64,000 nt of DNA from assembly GCF_026212465.1 (NCBI RefSeq), contig NC_080058.1:8925985-8989984 (forward strand), given 5' to 3'. The position numbers and the translations under genes were made by a program. The first letter of the stretch is position 1, and each line of letters starts with the position of its first letter. The notes beneath the pieces were generated by a model. It was not told the origin of the DNA and made no database searches. It was given only the letters and a program-made list of their open reading frames with translations. Positions 12,601 to 24,838 of this stretch are shown here, one piece after another. This DNA is from Amaranthus tricolor (taxonomy: Eukaryota > Streptophyta > Magnoliopsida > Caryophyllales > Amaranthaceae).

Positions 12601-15600
12601 AAATACCGCTAAAATTGGGATTATTCACAGTAATTTTTTTCCTTACTAAAATAATATGTATAAACCTTTTAATGCCAATGGATTAGTAAAGTAGAGACAA
12701 GAGTGTGAGCTGCACTAAGTGTATGTTAGATTACCTTATTGGTGAAGAAAATGCGATGTTTGGTGTAACGATGAGATGGATAAATCCATGAATGGCAAAC
12801 AAAATGTAGTTCACCAACATCAGGGATGTCTTCTAAGGTAACAGATTTGAGATAGAACTGATTATGATGCTCATTTTTAACAATTATTGCACCAGGAACA
12901 CCAATTTCATTATCCCAATCAAACGTGATTTTAAATGCTGAATCTCCAGGAGTTAATCCACTGATATTTGTAAGCCAACCACTCAAGTATGAGGGCTTTC
13001 CAAGTTTTCCTTTTAAATTCTCATCTGCAAATTATAAAACATAAATTGTATCCAATGTAAATTACATCCAACTTAAAAGAATTGTTTACTTCTTCCTTCT
13101 AAGTCCTGGCGATATTGTGAAAGTTCATACATGCTTTGGTTATCTCAACCAACTCATTCAATTAAAAACTTTAATTGATAGTTAAAGTCTGATATTATAT
13201 TATAGAGATAGATTCAATAAGAAGTGAGTTCAAAATAAGAAGGATAAAAATCATTTTACACCCTTAATTTCAATAAAACAAAAAAATCTAAAGTCACAGG
13301 CAAAAATACTTAATTTCCATTTACATATTTACATATTAGAGTTAAATTTTCATCACATTGGTACATCTATCTCACTTTTCTATAAAATAATTTTTTTTAA
13401 CACTTTTATTTGGTGAATATACAAATAATTGTGGTCCACTTGAGTTTTACTCCTAGACTGTGTATTATTGTGCAAAGTGGAATAGTGAATTTAATTTGAT
13501 TCAATTTGAAAATCAATTAAATATTCTCATGTTTTAGATATGTTTTGATGTTCTAGAACAATATTTATATAATGTATACTTAGGGTACAAATTAATATAA
13601 TAATATATATTTAAATACTTCTATTATTTTGATTGAAGTTTATGACTATATTAATTTTCTCTAAAATAATTTAGGTTGAAATTTATGAAAGAAAAAAATT
13701 GAGTATGGAATATATGTATTTTTTTTAAAAAAAAAAAAAACTAGCCACATGTTACAAATATGTCGCATCACTATGATTATCAAAAACGAATTAGGAGAAT
13801 ATTATGTTGCATGAAATTTTAATTATTTTACAAAATTCTCAAAAGTGTTGTATTACTATTTTCTAAAAAATTAATAAAATTTTTGACAACAATGAATTTT
13901 CTGATAACTATCACTCAAAATTTACAACAATGAATTTTCCGATAACTATCACCCGAAAATCCATTTAAAATAGATTCAATAATTTGTATGACTTTTAGGA
14001 AACAAGTTTAATTTCATACTCCATATGAAGAAGTATATTTGTACACAAGGAGTAAATAATTTACGCTTTATGACTACAAGTTTAGTTCCCTAAAGTCATC
14101 TCAAGTCAATAGTCATATACTTCTTCCCTTGTTCCCTTCTTAAAAAAAATATTTCTAAATTTCATCATTGTTCACTGTTCATCAACAAAATTTGACTCTT
14201 ATATTATCGTTAATCTATAAGTTAAAATATAATCAATAGGATCTTGTTTAAATTGTCTCGCTCTAAAATATATTAATTTGTAGTTTTTATAATTTTTTGA
14301 TAAATACAAATAAAAATATTAATAATTAAAAACAATTAAAGTTGAGCATTAGGAGAAACAAAAAGTCAAATGATACAAGATTTAAAAAAACAAAGGTAGT
14401 ATTATTAACTATAAGTCATTGTACGGCAATATATAGAATCAACTTTTTAATCAAGTGTTTCTCATAATCAACTTTTTAATCTAGTGTTTCTCAAAGAGGG
14501 CCACCCCACCTCATTATCTCCTGTGGTATAGATATGATTTGTTATTTTTCGTCTCTTTTCAAACTTTGATAATAGTTTTCATAAATGGAACATTAGGTAT
14601 ATGATAACGATCATAAATACGAAAATCCATTAAAAATAGGGAATGTAATGGACACTATTACATAATTTATTAATCTTTTTACGGATTGCGAATTGAAAAA
14701 AAATTATTATTGATTTTAAGTTAATTTTAACTATTTTAAGGGAATAGCAAATTCAAATGGCTAATGAATTTTTTTAATCTTATCCATACATTTTAAGTTA
14801 TCTATTAATTTTATCCATACAATTAAATTTATCTTTATTTATTACCAAATACCAGCTTTTTCGTAAAAACACTATAGTTCTCTTTGCTACTAATTCAGAG
14901 GGACGGAATAGTTAGTAAATAATGGAAAAATTATCAGGAATAATACAACTTTTTGAAAAGGAAAATTCTATCGGGCGGCAATCAGACCTGCTCCGTTATA
15001 TGGGATCGAATGTTGGCATGTAAAGAAGATTTTTTAACATAAGATGAAAGTTACAGAAATGTGTATGCTGAGATGGATATGTGGGCACACATTGATGGAT
15101 CAAATTAGGAACCAAGAGTTTAGGGACAAACTAGGAGTAGCTCCTATTTCTGGAAAAATGCGTGAAAATAGATTGAGGTGGTTTGGACATGTGCAAAGAA
15201 AGACTTTCGCCATCCCTGTAAGTAGGGTAGAAAGCATTATAGTAGAGGGTAAGAGGAGTAGAGGAAGACCCAGGAGAATTTGGGATGAGTAAATAAAAGT
15301 TGACTTATATAAGTTAAACCTTTCTGAGGGCCTGACTAGGGATAGGGGTAGTTGGAGGTGCCATATCCATGTTTTAGACTACAGATGTCCTCTTAGATTA
15401 TCTTTTGGTGTTCTTGCCATCTTGGTTCTCTCGTTTCCTTTATTATTAGTTTTTTGTTTCCTTTTTTGTTTTCTTTTTGTAGTTGGTTCTACTTATTTAT
15501 TTTATGTATATGCATTTAATTTATCTTTCTCGTGTAGCTACGTCTCCTTATCTTTCTCGATCTGGGGGACTCCTTTGGTCGCGCTCTCCTTTATGAGTAT

Positions 15601-16005
15601 GAGTTGTCGTCGTCCTTCCCTCCCCAGACCTTATCTATAGTTTTTCTTTGAGCGAGATACACTGGGTAGAATGATGATGATGATGATGATGATGAATACA
15701 ACTTTTGCTTATCTTCCTACAATAATACCAACTTTTGATTAAACATGAATAATACCAAAATACTTAAATAGAGGTGATCCAGTAAGTGAAAAACCTGGAT
15801 CTTGATTGATAGAACTAACAAGTTGAATGGACACTTTATTTCCAATCAACTCATCAAATCTGTCAACAATGGATGCACTAAAATCATTGAAATCCAACAC
15901 ATTCTTCTTCATCAAAACTACTCTACCCTTTATTATCTCCTTCTTTTTCCTGCTATTTCCATGTACTTCATCTGGAACTAATGCATCTACAACATTATGA
16001 AGCAT
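6694..16005 (-). CDS. LOX-B: linoleate 9S-lipoxygenase, cytosolic type, 866 aa
   Basis: Inserts O2 into linoleate/linolenate, probably at C-9, starting oxylipin synthesis. Exons: 15795-16005, 12735-13024, 12001-12241, 10713-11054, 9967-10052, 9761-9868, 9372-9676, 8792-9055, 7479-7998, 6694-6927; 2601 nt, all phases agree, GT-AG throughout. Start MLHNVVDAL follows family practice; an in-frame upstream ATG (16083) lacks support. The N-terminus has [18 protein letters not shown], the 9-LOX PLAT signature, with no transit peptide. Iron ligands: His527, His532 (HWMKTH), His718, Asn722 (HAAVN) and C-terminal Ile866. Ala in VARQ predicts S-stereochemistry; Thr584-Val585 (EKTVFP) is the 9-LOX pocket pair. 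An extra intron (6928-7478) splits what is one last exon in LOX-C and LOX-D. The introns carry TRIM, hAT, MITE and LINE insertions. The gene looks functional. Confidence 0.92.
6986..7260 (-). mobile_element. TRIM-type miniature LTR retrotransposon in LOX-B last intron
   Basis: Degenerate copy of the family defined best at 40571-40840. The left LTR (6986-7058) and the start of the right LTR (from 7201) both carry the ccaactcaac..aaa..ttaa core. Between them are an inverted initiator-Met-tRNA primer site (tctgatacta), the ttcgaactcg word and a purine tract complement next to the LTR. It occupies half of the extra intron found only in LOX-B. Confidence 0.7.
8094..8411. repeat. TRIM LTR remnants in LOX-B intron 8
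   Basis: Decayed LTR-like sequences in both orientations: minus-type near 8094-8150 (caattcaaccaaaatcttaa) and plus-type at 8354-8411 (ggcttttggttgagttgg), with a primer-site word atggtatcagca at about 8288. Probably two overlapping, broken insertions of the TRIM family. Confidence 0.5.
11293..11538. mobile_element. Stowaway-like MITE nested in hAT element
   Basis: Inverted ends ctccctcctattcatccaat and (other strand) tactctcctattcataaatg, about 246 bp apart, with no ORF. Its position wholly inside 11098-11950 dates it after that element. End coordinates are approximate. Confidence 0.6.
11596..11858. repeat. GAGACGGTCTC-type MITE nested in hAT element
   Basis: Ends are ttgtgagaaggtctctttt and (other strand) agatagtctcttgagagatt, with gagagacgtctctta internally. 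It is the same family as the copies at 55-215, 24098-24258 and 63525-63665. Exact borders are not resolved. Confidence 0.45.
12352..12634. mobile_element. MITE with ~75-bp inverted arms (copy 1) in LOX-B intron 2
   Basis: Left arm tgaataatcccaactttgag, then tagatgactatagcaag; the right arm mirrors this (ctatagtaggttatcgtg ... aaaattgggattattcac). The same element recurs at 22215-22540, so it is a dispersed MITE family with a T/A-rich centre. No ORF. Confidence 0.65.
14117..14402. mobile_element. Probable Stowaway-like MITE in LOX-B intron 1
   Basis: Ends (cttcccttgttccctt.. and ..acaaaggtagta) and the internal ttgactcttatattatcgt..ttaaattgtctcg pattern resemble the common plant Stowaway group. 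The inverted ends are imperfect, so the call is tentative. Just downstream, 14438-14493 holds a 31-bp tandem duplication (atcaactttttaatc..gtgtttctca). Confidence 0.35.
14954..15694 (+). mobile_element. 5'-truncated RTE-like LINE with 12-bp TSD in LOX-B intron 1
   Basis: The plus-strand frame at 15044-15292 encodes the C-terminal end of a plant non-LTR reverse transcriptase [23 protein letters not shown], then [16 protein letters not shown] and [14 protein letters not shown] followed by a premature stop. Just upstream, [14 protein letters not shown] lies in another frame, showing a frameshift. The 3' end is a (TGA)n tail. Both sides carry the 12-bp duplication AATACAACTTTT (14942-14953, 15695-15706), proving target-primed insertion. 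Orientation is opposite to LOX-B. The protein is inactive. Confidence 0.85.
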
Positions 16006-16138
16006 TTTTTTTCTTTCTTTTTCTTTTGTTTTTTGGGTTGTATGATTGTATGTTCGGTTAATGATAAATAGACTATACGCCAAATTAATGATTGTGGAAA
16101 GGTGGGTTTGTAATTAAATAAAGGTATTCAATGCTCAC

Positions 16139-16146
16139 TATTTATA
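16139..16146 (-). promoter_or_regulatory. Candidate TATA box of LOX-B
   Basis: TATAAATA on the minus strand, 134-141 bp before the chosen ATG (16005). In A+T-rich DNA the match alone is weak, but position and orientation are right. Confidence 0.4.
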
Positions 16147-16194
16147 ACAAGGAAAATAATGGTGCCTGTATTTAATGGTGCCTCTATTTGTAAT

Positions 16195-16365
16195 TAAATA
16201 ATAGTTGCAGGTTTCCTTTTATTTGAGGACTCTTTTTGAGTTCAGGGACTCTTTGATCACACTCTCGTATATGAGTATGATCTGTTGTCTATCTTCCCTT
16301 TCCAGATGCTGACCATAATTATTTATGAGCGGAATACACTAGGTATGATGTATAATGATGATTAA
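16195..16365 (+). repeat. Solo 3' end of RTE-like LINE upstream of LOX-B
   Basis: Matches the 3' untranslated end of the LINE at 14954-15694: shared words are gactctttgatcacactctc, tatgagtatga, cttccctttccaga and gaatacactaggta, followed by atgatgatt. It is strongly 5'-truncated and sits in the LOX-B upstream region beyond the candidate TATA box. Confidence 0.6.
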
Positions 16366-19132
16366 CAATGCATTTCACGCACGTAATATTTCTTATATCT
16401 AAAAAGTGTATTATTATATACAGGACGTTCTAGGACGGTGCTCTAATCCATAACGCAATAACTTTAATTGGACTGGCCAGGACTTAATGTGAGGGTGGGT
16501 CATAACTCATACTATCTTCGATCTTCTTTGTTCCTTTTATTTGGAATATGAAAAGGAATTATTTGAGTACGTAGCAGTGAAGAATAATATTCAAGTAAAA
16601 GTCATTATTAATTAAAATAAAGAATGATTAATGTAGCTTGAAATTATAAAAAAGAGTGAAATGAAGTATTTAGTAAAAATTAGAAAAAAGTTATAATGAG
16701 GGGAAGTGTATCATTAATACGAAAGAATCAAATAATTTTTTAGGGTTAAAAAAGTAAATATATGATGACCTTTTAGAAAAATATGTTAGAAAAATAAGGT
16801 TATTTTTGTCTATAAAAATGTCCCAAAATATAAAAATTCATAATAGGAAGAACTTTGTAAAATTTCCTTTTAAGGAAATTGAAAAGAACAAATAAGAACA
16901 GAGAGAACCACTAAAGAAAATTTTAAGTGATTCAAAGGGACAGTGTTAGACTTTAACTTTAACGCCCCTTAGCTCCGCATATTACACTTAGCCCACAATA
17001 TTTTAATTTTGTAACATTTGTAGTTTATCAATTCATTAGATTATAGCCTTATACTCTTCATTTATCGGTCGATTTTTTAACCTATATTTTTTAGCTAACA
17101 CTTTTTAAATTTAAAATTGATGCATACTATTATAACGTACACTAATTGCACAACTCTCCTATCTATATAGCGTTACCATGCAAGTTATTATAGAAGAAAA
17201 CTTGAATTAAATATTTGTTAACATCTGATTTTGCTGCACATTATTTGGGGTCTATCAGGATATTTTATTTTACCATTACCAATCTTGTTGACGCAAGTAG
17301 TAAACCGCGTAGTATAACATACATTTTCTTATCTAGCTATAAGACTCGTTGTATTGTTTTTTTTTTTTTTAAAAAAAATATATGTATAACGCATTACGTG
17401 TTTAATTATCTGCCAAAATCTTGGACTTACATGTGACATTTACGTAAATAAATGAGAAAATGGAGGATAAGCTAACACAACGGGAGAATTAAAAAAAATC
17501 ACAAATGATGATCGATGGCTAATGAATTTAATAATTTAAATAAAGACATAAGAGAGTATGAATATGGATTATCCGTTACTTTTCTTACTCAAACCTTATC
17601 TTTAAACAAGATATTGAGTTAATAATAAATCATTCACTTTAATAATATTTATATTTTTTTATTTCAGTAATATCAATTATATTATTGACTAATTACTAGA
17701 TCCGCTCTAACTAACATCATGCCTAAATAATAAAAACTCACATATTTAGTTGATTAAGGGTTATTTGCACCTCAATTTCCAACTTCCCAAATCATATATA
17801 TCGGAGTTTGATATAGAAGTAGACAAATATGCAAATTTATTGCCGATTCATGGACAAAATAAGACGAGTAAAAACAATATACTCGCTTTTTCATAGATAT
17901 TTATATAATTATTCTTTTGCCAAAATTAGTAATATAACAAATAATTTGAAATGTTTAAATAAATAAAGTGTAGCAAGTACTCCATAACGGAATAGAAGAA
18001 CTACCTTTTCTCACATTTCCATAAAATTACTATTTCATTATGAAATTATTGCTATATAAAGATTTTTCATGATATTAATTTTTTATAATTTTTAATTAAA
18101 CACAACTCAAGATATAAAAGATAACACGTTGAATTGAATATAAAGTTACATAAAGTTAATTGTAACTTATATTATGAAATGAAATAATTTTTCTTAATTT
18201 TTATCTAATATTATATTTGAGATTATTTGTTTGGGACATAAAGAGTGCAATGAAATATGGATGACCCATCAAGAAATTAATGAATGTAGGTTGTAGATGA
18301 TTGTGTATTAATTGGCTCTTGTTTGCTCCATACGTTACAAATTAAGAGTCCAAATTTCTAGGAGCTAACTAAGACTCGTCACCAATATAAAAAAAAGTAC
18401 CCTACATTAAAAATATAACAATGACATATTTGAATTTGATTGACATTATAATTTAATTAAGACGGAAAGTTATATTTCTTATGAAATTAGTTACTTAATT
18501 TATAAAATTTCTAAAGTAGATTTTGGTCATTGGTAGCATCTTGGAATTATCATATCATACAAACTAATAATTTTGATGTAAATTAATAAATGGCAGTTTA
18601 ACAAATTATTGTCATGTGTAATTTTTTTATTGGTTGAATGTATATTTATAGAGATTTTGCATTGCTTGTAATTTATTGCCTGATATAATTTCGCACGGAT
18701 TGAAAGATGATTAACTATAATTTTCATAATAAAATCAATTTGCACTTTTAAAATATTATTGCCATTTGTATTTTCTTTTTTACTGGTTGAGACAAATTTG
18801 ACCTGATTGTTTTGTTGACTGATATTTACTGGCTGAAACGAATTTGCACAAATTGATTGATAATTGATAGGCACTTGCATTAATTAAAATCATACAATTT
18901 AATAAAAAGATTGAAAAATTACACATGTCATTTTTATAAAAGCCTTGCTAGATGAAAAAATTTTATTGGTTGATATTGAATTATTCTTACTTATATTGAG
19001 CTTTAAAAAATAAATTATTGATTGAATTTTATGGATACTGTAAATGTACCATTTTCAAAAATAAATAATCTAAATATTTTTATAAAAATAATTAGTTAAA
19101 AGATTTTGTTGCATCAAATGATATAAACAATG
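16366..19132. other. Gene-free A+T-rich interval
   Basis: No gene recognised. At 17553-17625 a short sequence (gagtatgaatatggattatc .. cttactcaaacctta) resembles LINE/SINE tails also seen near 30090 and 48345. Around 17975-18005 there is a Stowaway-like end (tagcaagtactccataacgg). The rest shows no structure I can name. Confidence 0.5.
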
Positions 19133-19842
<710 letters not shown>

Positions 19843-20601
19843 TCAAAATCTATCTAATTTTCACTTAAAGACAAGTAAGAGGTTTTTGATATAGAATTGT
19901 AGATATAACAATATTTCTTTATTAATTAGTTAGGTTTAAAATACAAAGTTAGTAATAATATTGATAAAATATATAGCATTTATCTACCTAGTGACGAGGC
20001 ATAGGTTAAGGACATAAAATTTCTTCTTGTTTAAGAAGATTCTTTTAGATATTATCTTGCTTAAAGCAATGTCTTCATCATAGCAATTAATAGAGTTTAC
20101 AAATTAACACATTCAATTGAATGTCCATTAGAATCATCTTGATTGAAGTTGGACAATATGTCCTTAACATAATTCTTGTGTCATAGGTTGATAAACTCAA
20201 AAGTATGTATAAAGTGCTTCATCCTTCTGTTGAAGGTTTTTATTGGGTTTATACCTTTCGGTGCCATTTGAAATTTAAAGGACATCTTCAAGAGTATATA
20301 ACATTAAAGTTTTAATTATGAGCAAAATTTTTAATTGAATTAGTTAAGTATTACATCTTAATTTTGATATTTATCTTTACCTAATTCCATCTCTAATCAC
20401 CAATTTAGGTACTGAAAGTGAAGAAAATTAATTTTGTAAAAATGTAGACCTTATTTAGTAAATCACTTTTAAGCTACAAGAAAATCTAGCTTTTAAGCAA
20501 ACTGAAAAAATTGCTTTAAGGAAATTTTAAATTTCATTCACTTGTTGCTTATTGGCTCATATTTTCTTTATCATACAATATAAAAAAATATATGAAAAAT
20601 G

Positions 20602-20800
20602 TGTTAGAGTATATAATATATCTTGGGTCCTCAACCATCAGTTTAAACTTTTGGTTGAGTTGGTTCCTTGACATAGTATCAGAGCCCAATGTGACAAAAG
20701 GTCACGGGTTCGAATCTCAACCACTACTCATTTAAAGTGGAATATTTAGCGTCATGTATGAGGAGGGCATGTGTTGCATCCACACTTCTAGCCCAAATGA
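20602..20800 (+). mobile_element. TRIM copy, 5' LTR plus internal region
   Basis: 72-bp LTR (20602-20673, TGTTAGAGTATATAATATAT ... TTCCTTGACA), followed by primer site TAGTATCAGAGCCC (initiator Met-tRNA type), the GGTTCGAATCTC word and a ggaatattta stretch. The 3' LTR is missing. Plus orientation. Confidence 0.75.
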
Positions 20801-22214
20801 CTCACTAAAATTTATTTTCTAAAATAGTTTTTATAGAAGAAAGAAATTTAACCAATTCATCTGAATTTGATTTGGAAACTTCAAACATAAAAATTAGACC
20901 CAAAAAATAATTGGTATACACATCATATAGCATGTGATATATAGAATCAATTATGATAAAATAATATAGATTTAAAATCGCAACAAAGAATTAAAAGTCA
21001 AGTTTCTCGTTTACATATGTCTAAAAATATCATTTAATTAAAAGGTTAGGGGAATTCAGAAAAAAAAAAGTTTGGATTGCCTAGGTAAAATAATTAACAT
21101 GACGTTAAGCACTTCACTTATTTATTTACTTTATTAAAAAAAAAAAGTTGTTACCAATAAAAACAAGGAAAATTTGATAAAAATATCAATTATTATTTAT
21201 CTACTTTAAACAATTTATAGTAGTGATTAACTCAAAATATTCTATATTAATGGAGTGATATTCTCAAAATAATCCGAATTATTTTTCTACTATAACAATC
21301 GAGAGCATTTTGAAAAGATGCATACAAAAATTGGGTCATTATGAGGAAATGTACACGTTTTGTAAGAAAAATTTGAGTTAACCAATACTAAGAGTTATTT
21401 TGAATTGATGAGACAGAGTTAAAATTATTATTAACAAATTTTTCTAAAAGTAAATCAATGTCCAACAATATTATATCCAAATGTTCATGATAGTGTTTCT
21501 TCTTTACTTTTTATGTTATATTACTCAGATCGATCAAAGTCTCAAATGGATCAAGTATTTGTGGTTAGTTATAGTAATATCAAAAAAAACGATTTTTACT
21601 TTTTTATCGCAAATCGAAGATACATTCAAATAATCATCAATCCCTCAAAAAAAATAATATTTCAACAATTGTTTTAGCTCACATTGAGCTTTGGAATTTC
21701 CAAACCAAAAATAAAGTATAGTTTAGTGTCAAACCTTACCTATATGAACACTACTTTAAGAATTTTTTTAATGAGCACCAAAGTAAAAAAAAATTATTTT
21801 CTTTGCTAATGCTATATAGGCAAATTATTCACTTAATATTGTAGTAGTAGTACCAATAATTGGGCTTAGCTTGTGTAGAATTGAAATCGATTAGGAATTT
21901 TAAAAGCAACATGTTAGTCAAGCAGCCGACCCTAATTTAATTGACGCATTAATGGCAAAGAGCAACGGTGGGAATTCCCCATTGCCCAACCATCAATTTT
22001 AACAATCATTATAATCTTTTCACCCAATAATTCATGATTAATAAAAAGTAGTACGAGATCATTCCCACCGGCCACCATCCCAATAAAATACTCCGTCCCC
22101 CACCTTTAGCATTATTTTCTTTTTAGCTTTCTCTATTATTTTACATAATTTTTATTTTTACAAAAATTATCTTGAATAATTTAATATTTTCATGATTTTT
22201 TTACAAATCTCTCT
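20801..22214. other. Gene-free A+T-rich interval
   Basis: No coding sequence, RNA gene or clear repeat is recognised. Composition is A+T-rich with short homopolymer runs. Confidence 0.5.
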
Positions 22215-22540
22215 TATTGATTAACCATAAATAATCTCATTTTGGGGGTATTTGAACTTGGATTATCCGATGATCTGCTATAGTAGAAAAATTTTAAAAA
22301 TTTACATAAAAAATTCTAAATAATAAAAAAATCTTAAATTTTTTTGAACATTTTTGTAACATTTTTTCCAACATTTTATTATAATTTATCTTTTTTAACA
22401 TTTTTTAGCATTTTATTTTTGTAACATTTTTTTCAACATTTTATTATAAAAATAAAACTTGTTATAGCAAGTCATTCGGTTATCGGGTTTACTCTAGAAA
22501 AATATCCCTTAAAGTTGAAATTATTCATGGTTAATCAATA
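22215..22540. mobile_element. MITE with ~75-bp inverted arms (copy 2)
   Basis: Ends TATTGATTAACCATAAATAA and (other strand) TATTGATTAACCATGAATAA. The arms continue through a gggtatttga../..atatccctta stretch to ctatag. Clearly the same family as 12352-12634. The centre contains repeated acattttt words. Confidence 0.7.
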
Positions 22541-23164
22541 GGTGAAATTATTATAGAAAAATCATGAATAGATTGGATAATTCTAGGTAATTTTTCCTTT
22601 ATTTTTTGGATGATGACGTATTCTATTTTAATCATATTTATATTTTTTAACTTTCTTTTAATTTTATCTGTACAATTTATTTTTATTTTTTCATTACCAA
22701 ATAGAAGAATCAACTTTTTTTTTAAAAGATTTCTAATTTTCTCTTTGCCACTATTTCAAAGAGGCATAGGAGTAGTGTAAATGGTTTGAAAATTAAAAAA
22801 AAAAAAAGAAAAAAAAAAAGTGAGTAAATGTAAAAGAAAGAAGTACTTCCTGTAGGAAGTCAAATATATCAAAATGCTGAATACAACAATTGTTAAATAT
22901 GAACTCTAAGATCCTCATGCTTGAGTTGAACACATAAGGTGAAGATACAACTTGAGAACAAACAAGGGTATTTAACACACTAACAAGAGTTTGATTTCCG
23001 ATAGCTACAAAAAAGGATTTATTTTCCTATAAAGAATTTTCTAACCTTACCTTCAATAAACAAATAGAGAAAGGGAAGGTGGGTGCAACAAATCTATTTT
23101 ACTACTATTACAAGAGCAAATATAAATGGAGAGTATAGAAAGAACATGGTGTAATATGAAAAAT

Positions 23165-23965
23165 TGAAATAAAATGAGTTATTTCTTTAAAAAAATTTCA
23201 AAATAAGCTTTGTAAAATTTTAATTTTAAAAATAAGCTTTATGTCTGAGTATAAGGTCAGGATTTGTTAGCTATTATAACAAAAGAAAAAAGTTACCACA
23301 ACTAGTTCGCTTTAGTTACCAACATCGAACAAAAGAAGAATGTCATAACGTAAGAAAGAACCAAAAAAATTTCACTTGTTTGTTTTGTAACTCCCCTGCC
23401 CCTCGGACCGCCAGTAATTACCAATGGAGACTATAGACTGGTCTCACAGATCAACATAAATCGTTTTAGCGCACTTTGGCCTCACTTGTGCACACCAAGG
23501 AAAACTTCCCAGGAGATCATCCATCCCAAGATTGCTCCTATTTGGCTCGCTTAAATGTGGAGTACTTAGCAAATAGGCTCCCTTGAAAAAGAAGATGCAC
23601 CTTGTTGATGAGTAGTTTATCAATTCTTTTTAAAGTCAAATTCGGGGTATCACATGTTCGGGGTTGATAACAACGAACTAACATTTATTTATTTTTTTGT
23701 CTTTCAAATATTTTTACATTGTCTTTCTTTTGTTTGCTATTAGTAACAGCAAACGAACGAAAAAGGTTCTTGACTTTTTATGACCAATTTCTTTGTTCGT
23801 TGTTAATAACAACGAACAAATATCTGACATTAGTTTTAGCATGAAGACATTTATTTTGAGAATTAAAATTCTACGAAGTTTATTTTGAGAATTTTTGAAA
23901 ATTAAAATTTACCGAAACTTATTTTAAAATCTTTTTATAAGCTTATTTTTTAAATTTTCGTATAA
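23165..23965. mobile_element. Foldback-like element with repeated GTTCG..CGAAC palindromes, split by a Cassandra LTR
   Basis: Outer arms (aaaataagctttgtaaaatt left; ttttataagcttattttt right) are inverted. Inside are imperfect palindromes: 23656-23678 (gttcggggttgataacaacg..), 23732-23754 (gtttgctattagtaacagca..), 23792-23820 (tttgttcgttgttaataaca..), and one near 23305-23331. The motif plan matches the neighbouring element at 24839-25271. A Cassandra-type LTR is inserted within it. Confidence 0.45.
23386..23654 (-). mobile_element. Solo LTR of a Cassandra-type TRIM with 5S rRNA-derived segment
   Basis: 269 bp with TG...CA ends: TGTAACTCCC on the plus strand and TGTGATACCCCGAATTTGAC on the minus strand. 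On the minus strand a 5S rRNA-like stretch (about 23487-23570) reads TCCACATTTAAGCGAGCC .. GGGATGGATGATCTCCTGGG, clearly related to the 3' half of 5S rRNA. Cassandra elements are the known plant retrotransposons with 5S sequence in their LTRs. Flanks TGTTT/TGTTC (5 bp, one mismatch) fit a target duplication. No internal region or second LTR is present, so this is a solo LTR. Confidence 0.85.
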
Positions 23966-24097
23966 GATTAGGTTTGTATGCCCAACAAATGTGATATAGC
24001 ATTTGGGTCTAAAATATTGGACCGTTTTATATAATGAAACACATTAGCATGTATGGAAGTTGGGCTGATCTAAGCGAGAATTACCGAGTATGGTATA

Positions 24098-24258
24098 AAT
24101 GTTGCAGCCCGTCTTGTATGACAGTATGAGATCGTCTCACGGTGAAAGGATCTCAAAACAAGAAGCCCATAAACTAAAAGCTTCTATTATTGATCTATTT
24201 AATCCAATAGTTTGAGGCATGTCTCACGATGAGACCGTAATCTCACACGAAAATTTGT
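24098..24258. repeat. GAGACGGTCTC-type MITE
   Basis: Ends contain tatgagatcgtctcacggtg and (other strand) attacggtctcatcgtgag. A+T-rich centre. Related to copies at 55-215, 11596-11858 and 63525-63665. Confidence 0.5.
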
Positions 24259-24838
24259 GTAAATGTTGAGCTGATGGTATATATTATTATGGCAAATTTT
24301 CTCTGGGACCGTCATTTCTATGCGATCAAAAGGAAAAACGTAGCCCACTTCTTTCCATTTAAAAATCCAAATACATACCATAAGCCAAATGATAAATTGC
24401 TCATTTCAAGACTTAAAAAGCCAATTTCATTACTAAAATTGTCAATTCCAAACATTAACCTCAACAAAGGCCCCACTATTAATTTTTTTAAAATTTTTTA
24501 ATAAATAATATTTTCATTCAATCCAAATATGAGACTTAAAAGACCAAATTTAAAATAACGTTGAAATTAATCTTTTGAGCCTTTGACTTGGTCTTTTAAG
24601 TTTTGAAATTAAAACTTTTTTACAAACATTATAATACCAAATTTAAGAATTCAAACTAAATCGACTTAAGTCTTAAAATTAATCTTTTAAGTTTTAAATT
24701 TAGCAATTGAAGTTTTGAATTTGATATTTTAAGTCTTAAATTTAGCATAAAAATATTAAAAAAACTTTTGAAAATTAGACCTCATATTATTTGGCTCATA
24801 TATGAATGGTTGCACAATAATAAGCAATTCTTATGTTA

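Noticed and set aside
16006..16083. Upstream ATG extending LOX-B by 26 residues
   Set aside because: The extension is Lys/Glu/Thr-rich without family similarity; MLHNVVDAL at 16005 matches usual 9-LOX N-termini.
20700..20720. GGTTCGAATC words in TRIM copies as tRNA B boxes
   Set aside because: They always lie at a fixed place between primer site and purine tract of the TRIM, so they are part of that element and not tRNA genes.
23487..23570. Possible 5S rRNA gene
   Set aside because: Only the 3' half is similar, it is diverged, and it sits inside a TG..CA LTR with TSD-like flanks, so it belongs to a Cassandra-type LTR.
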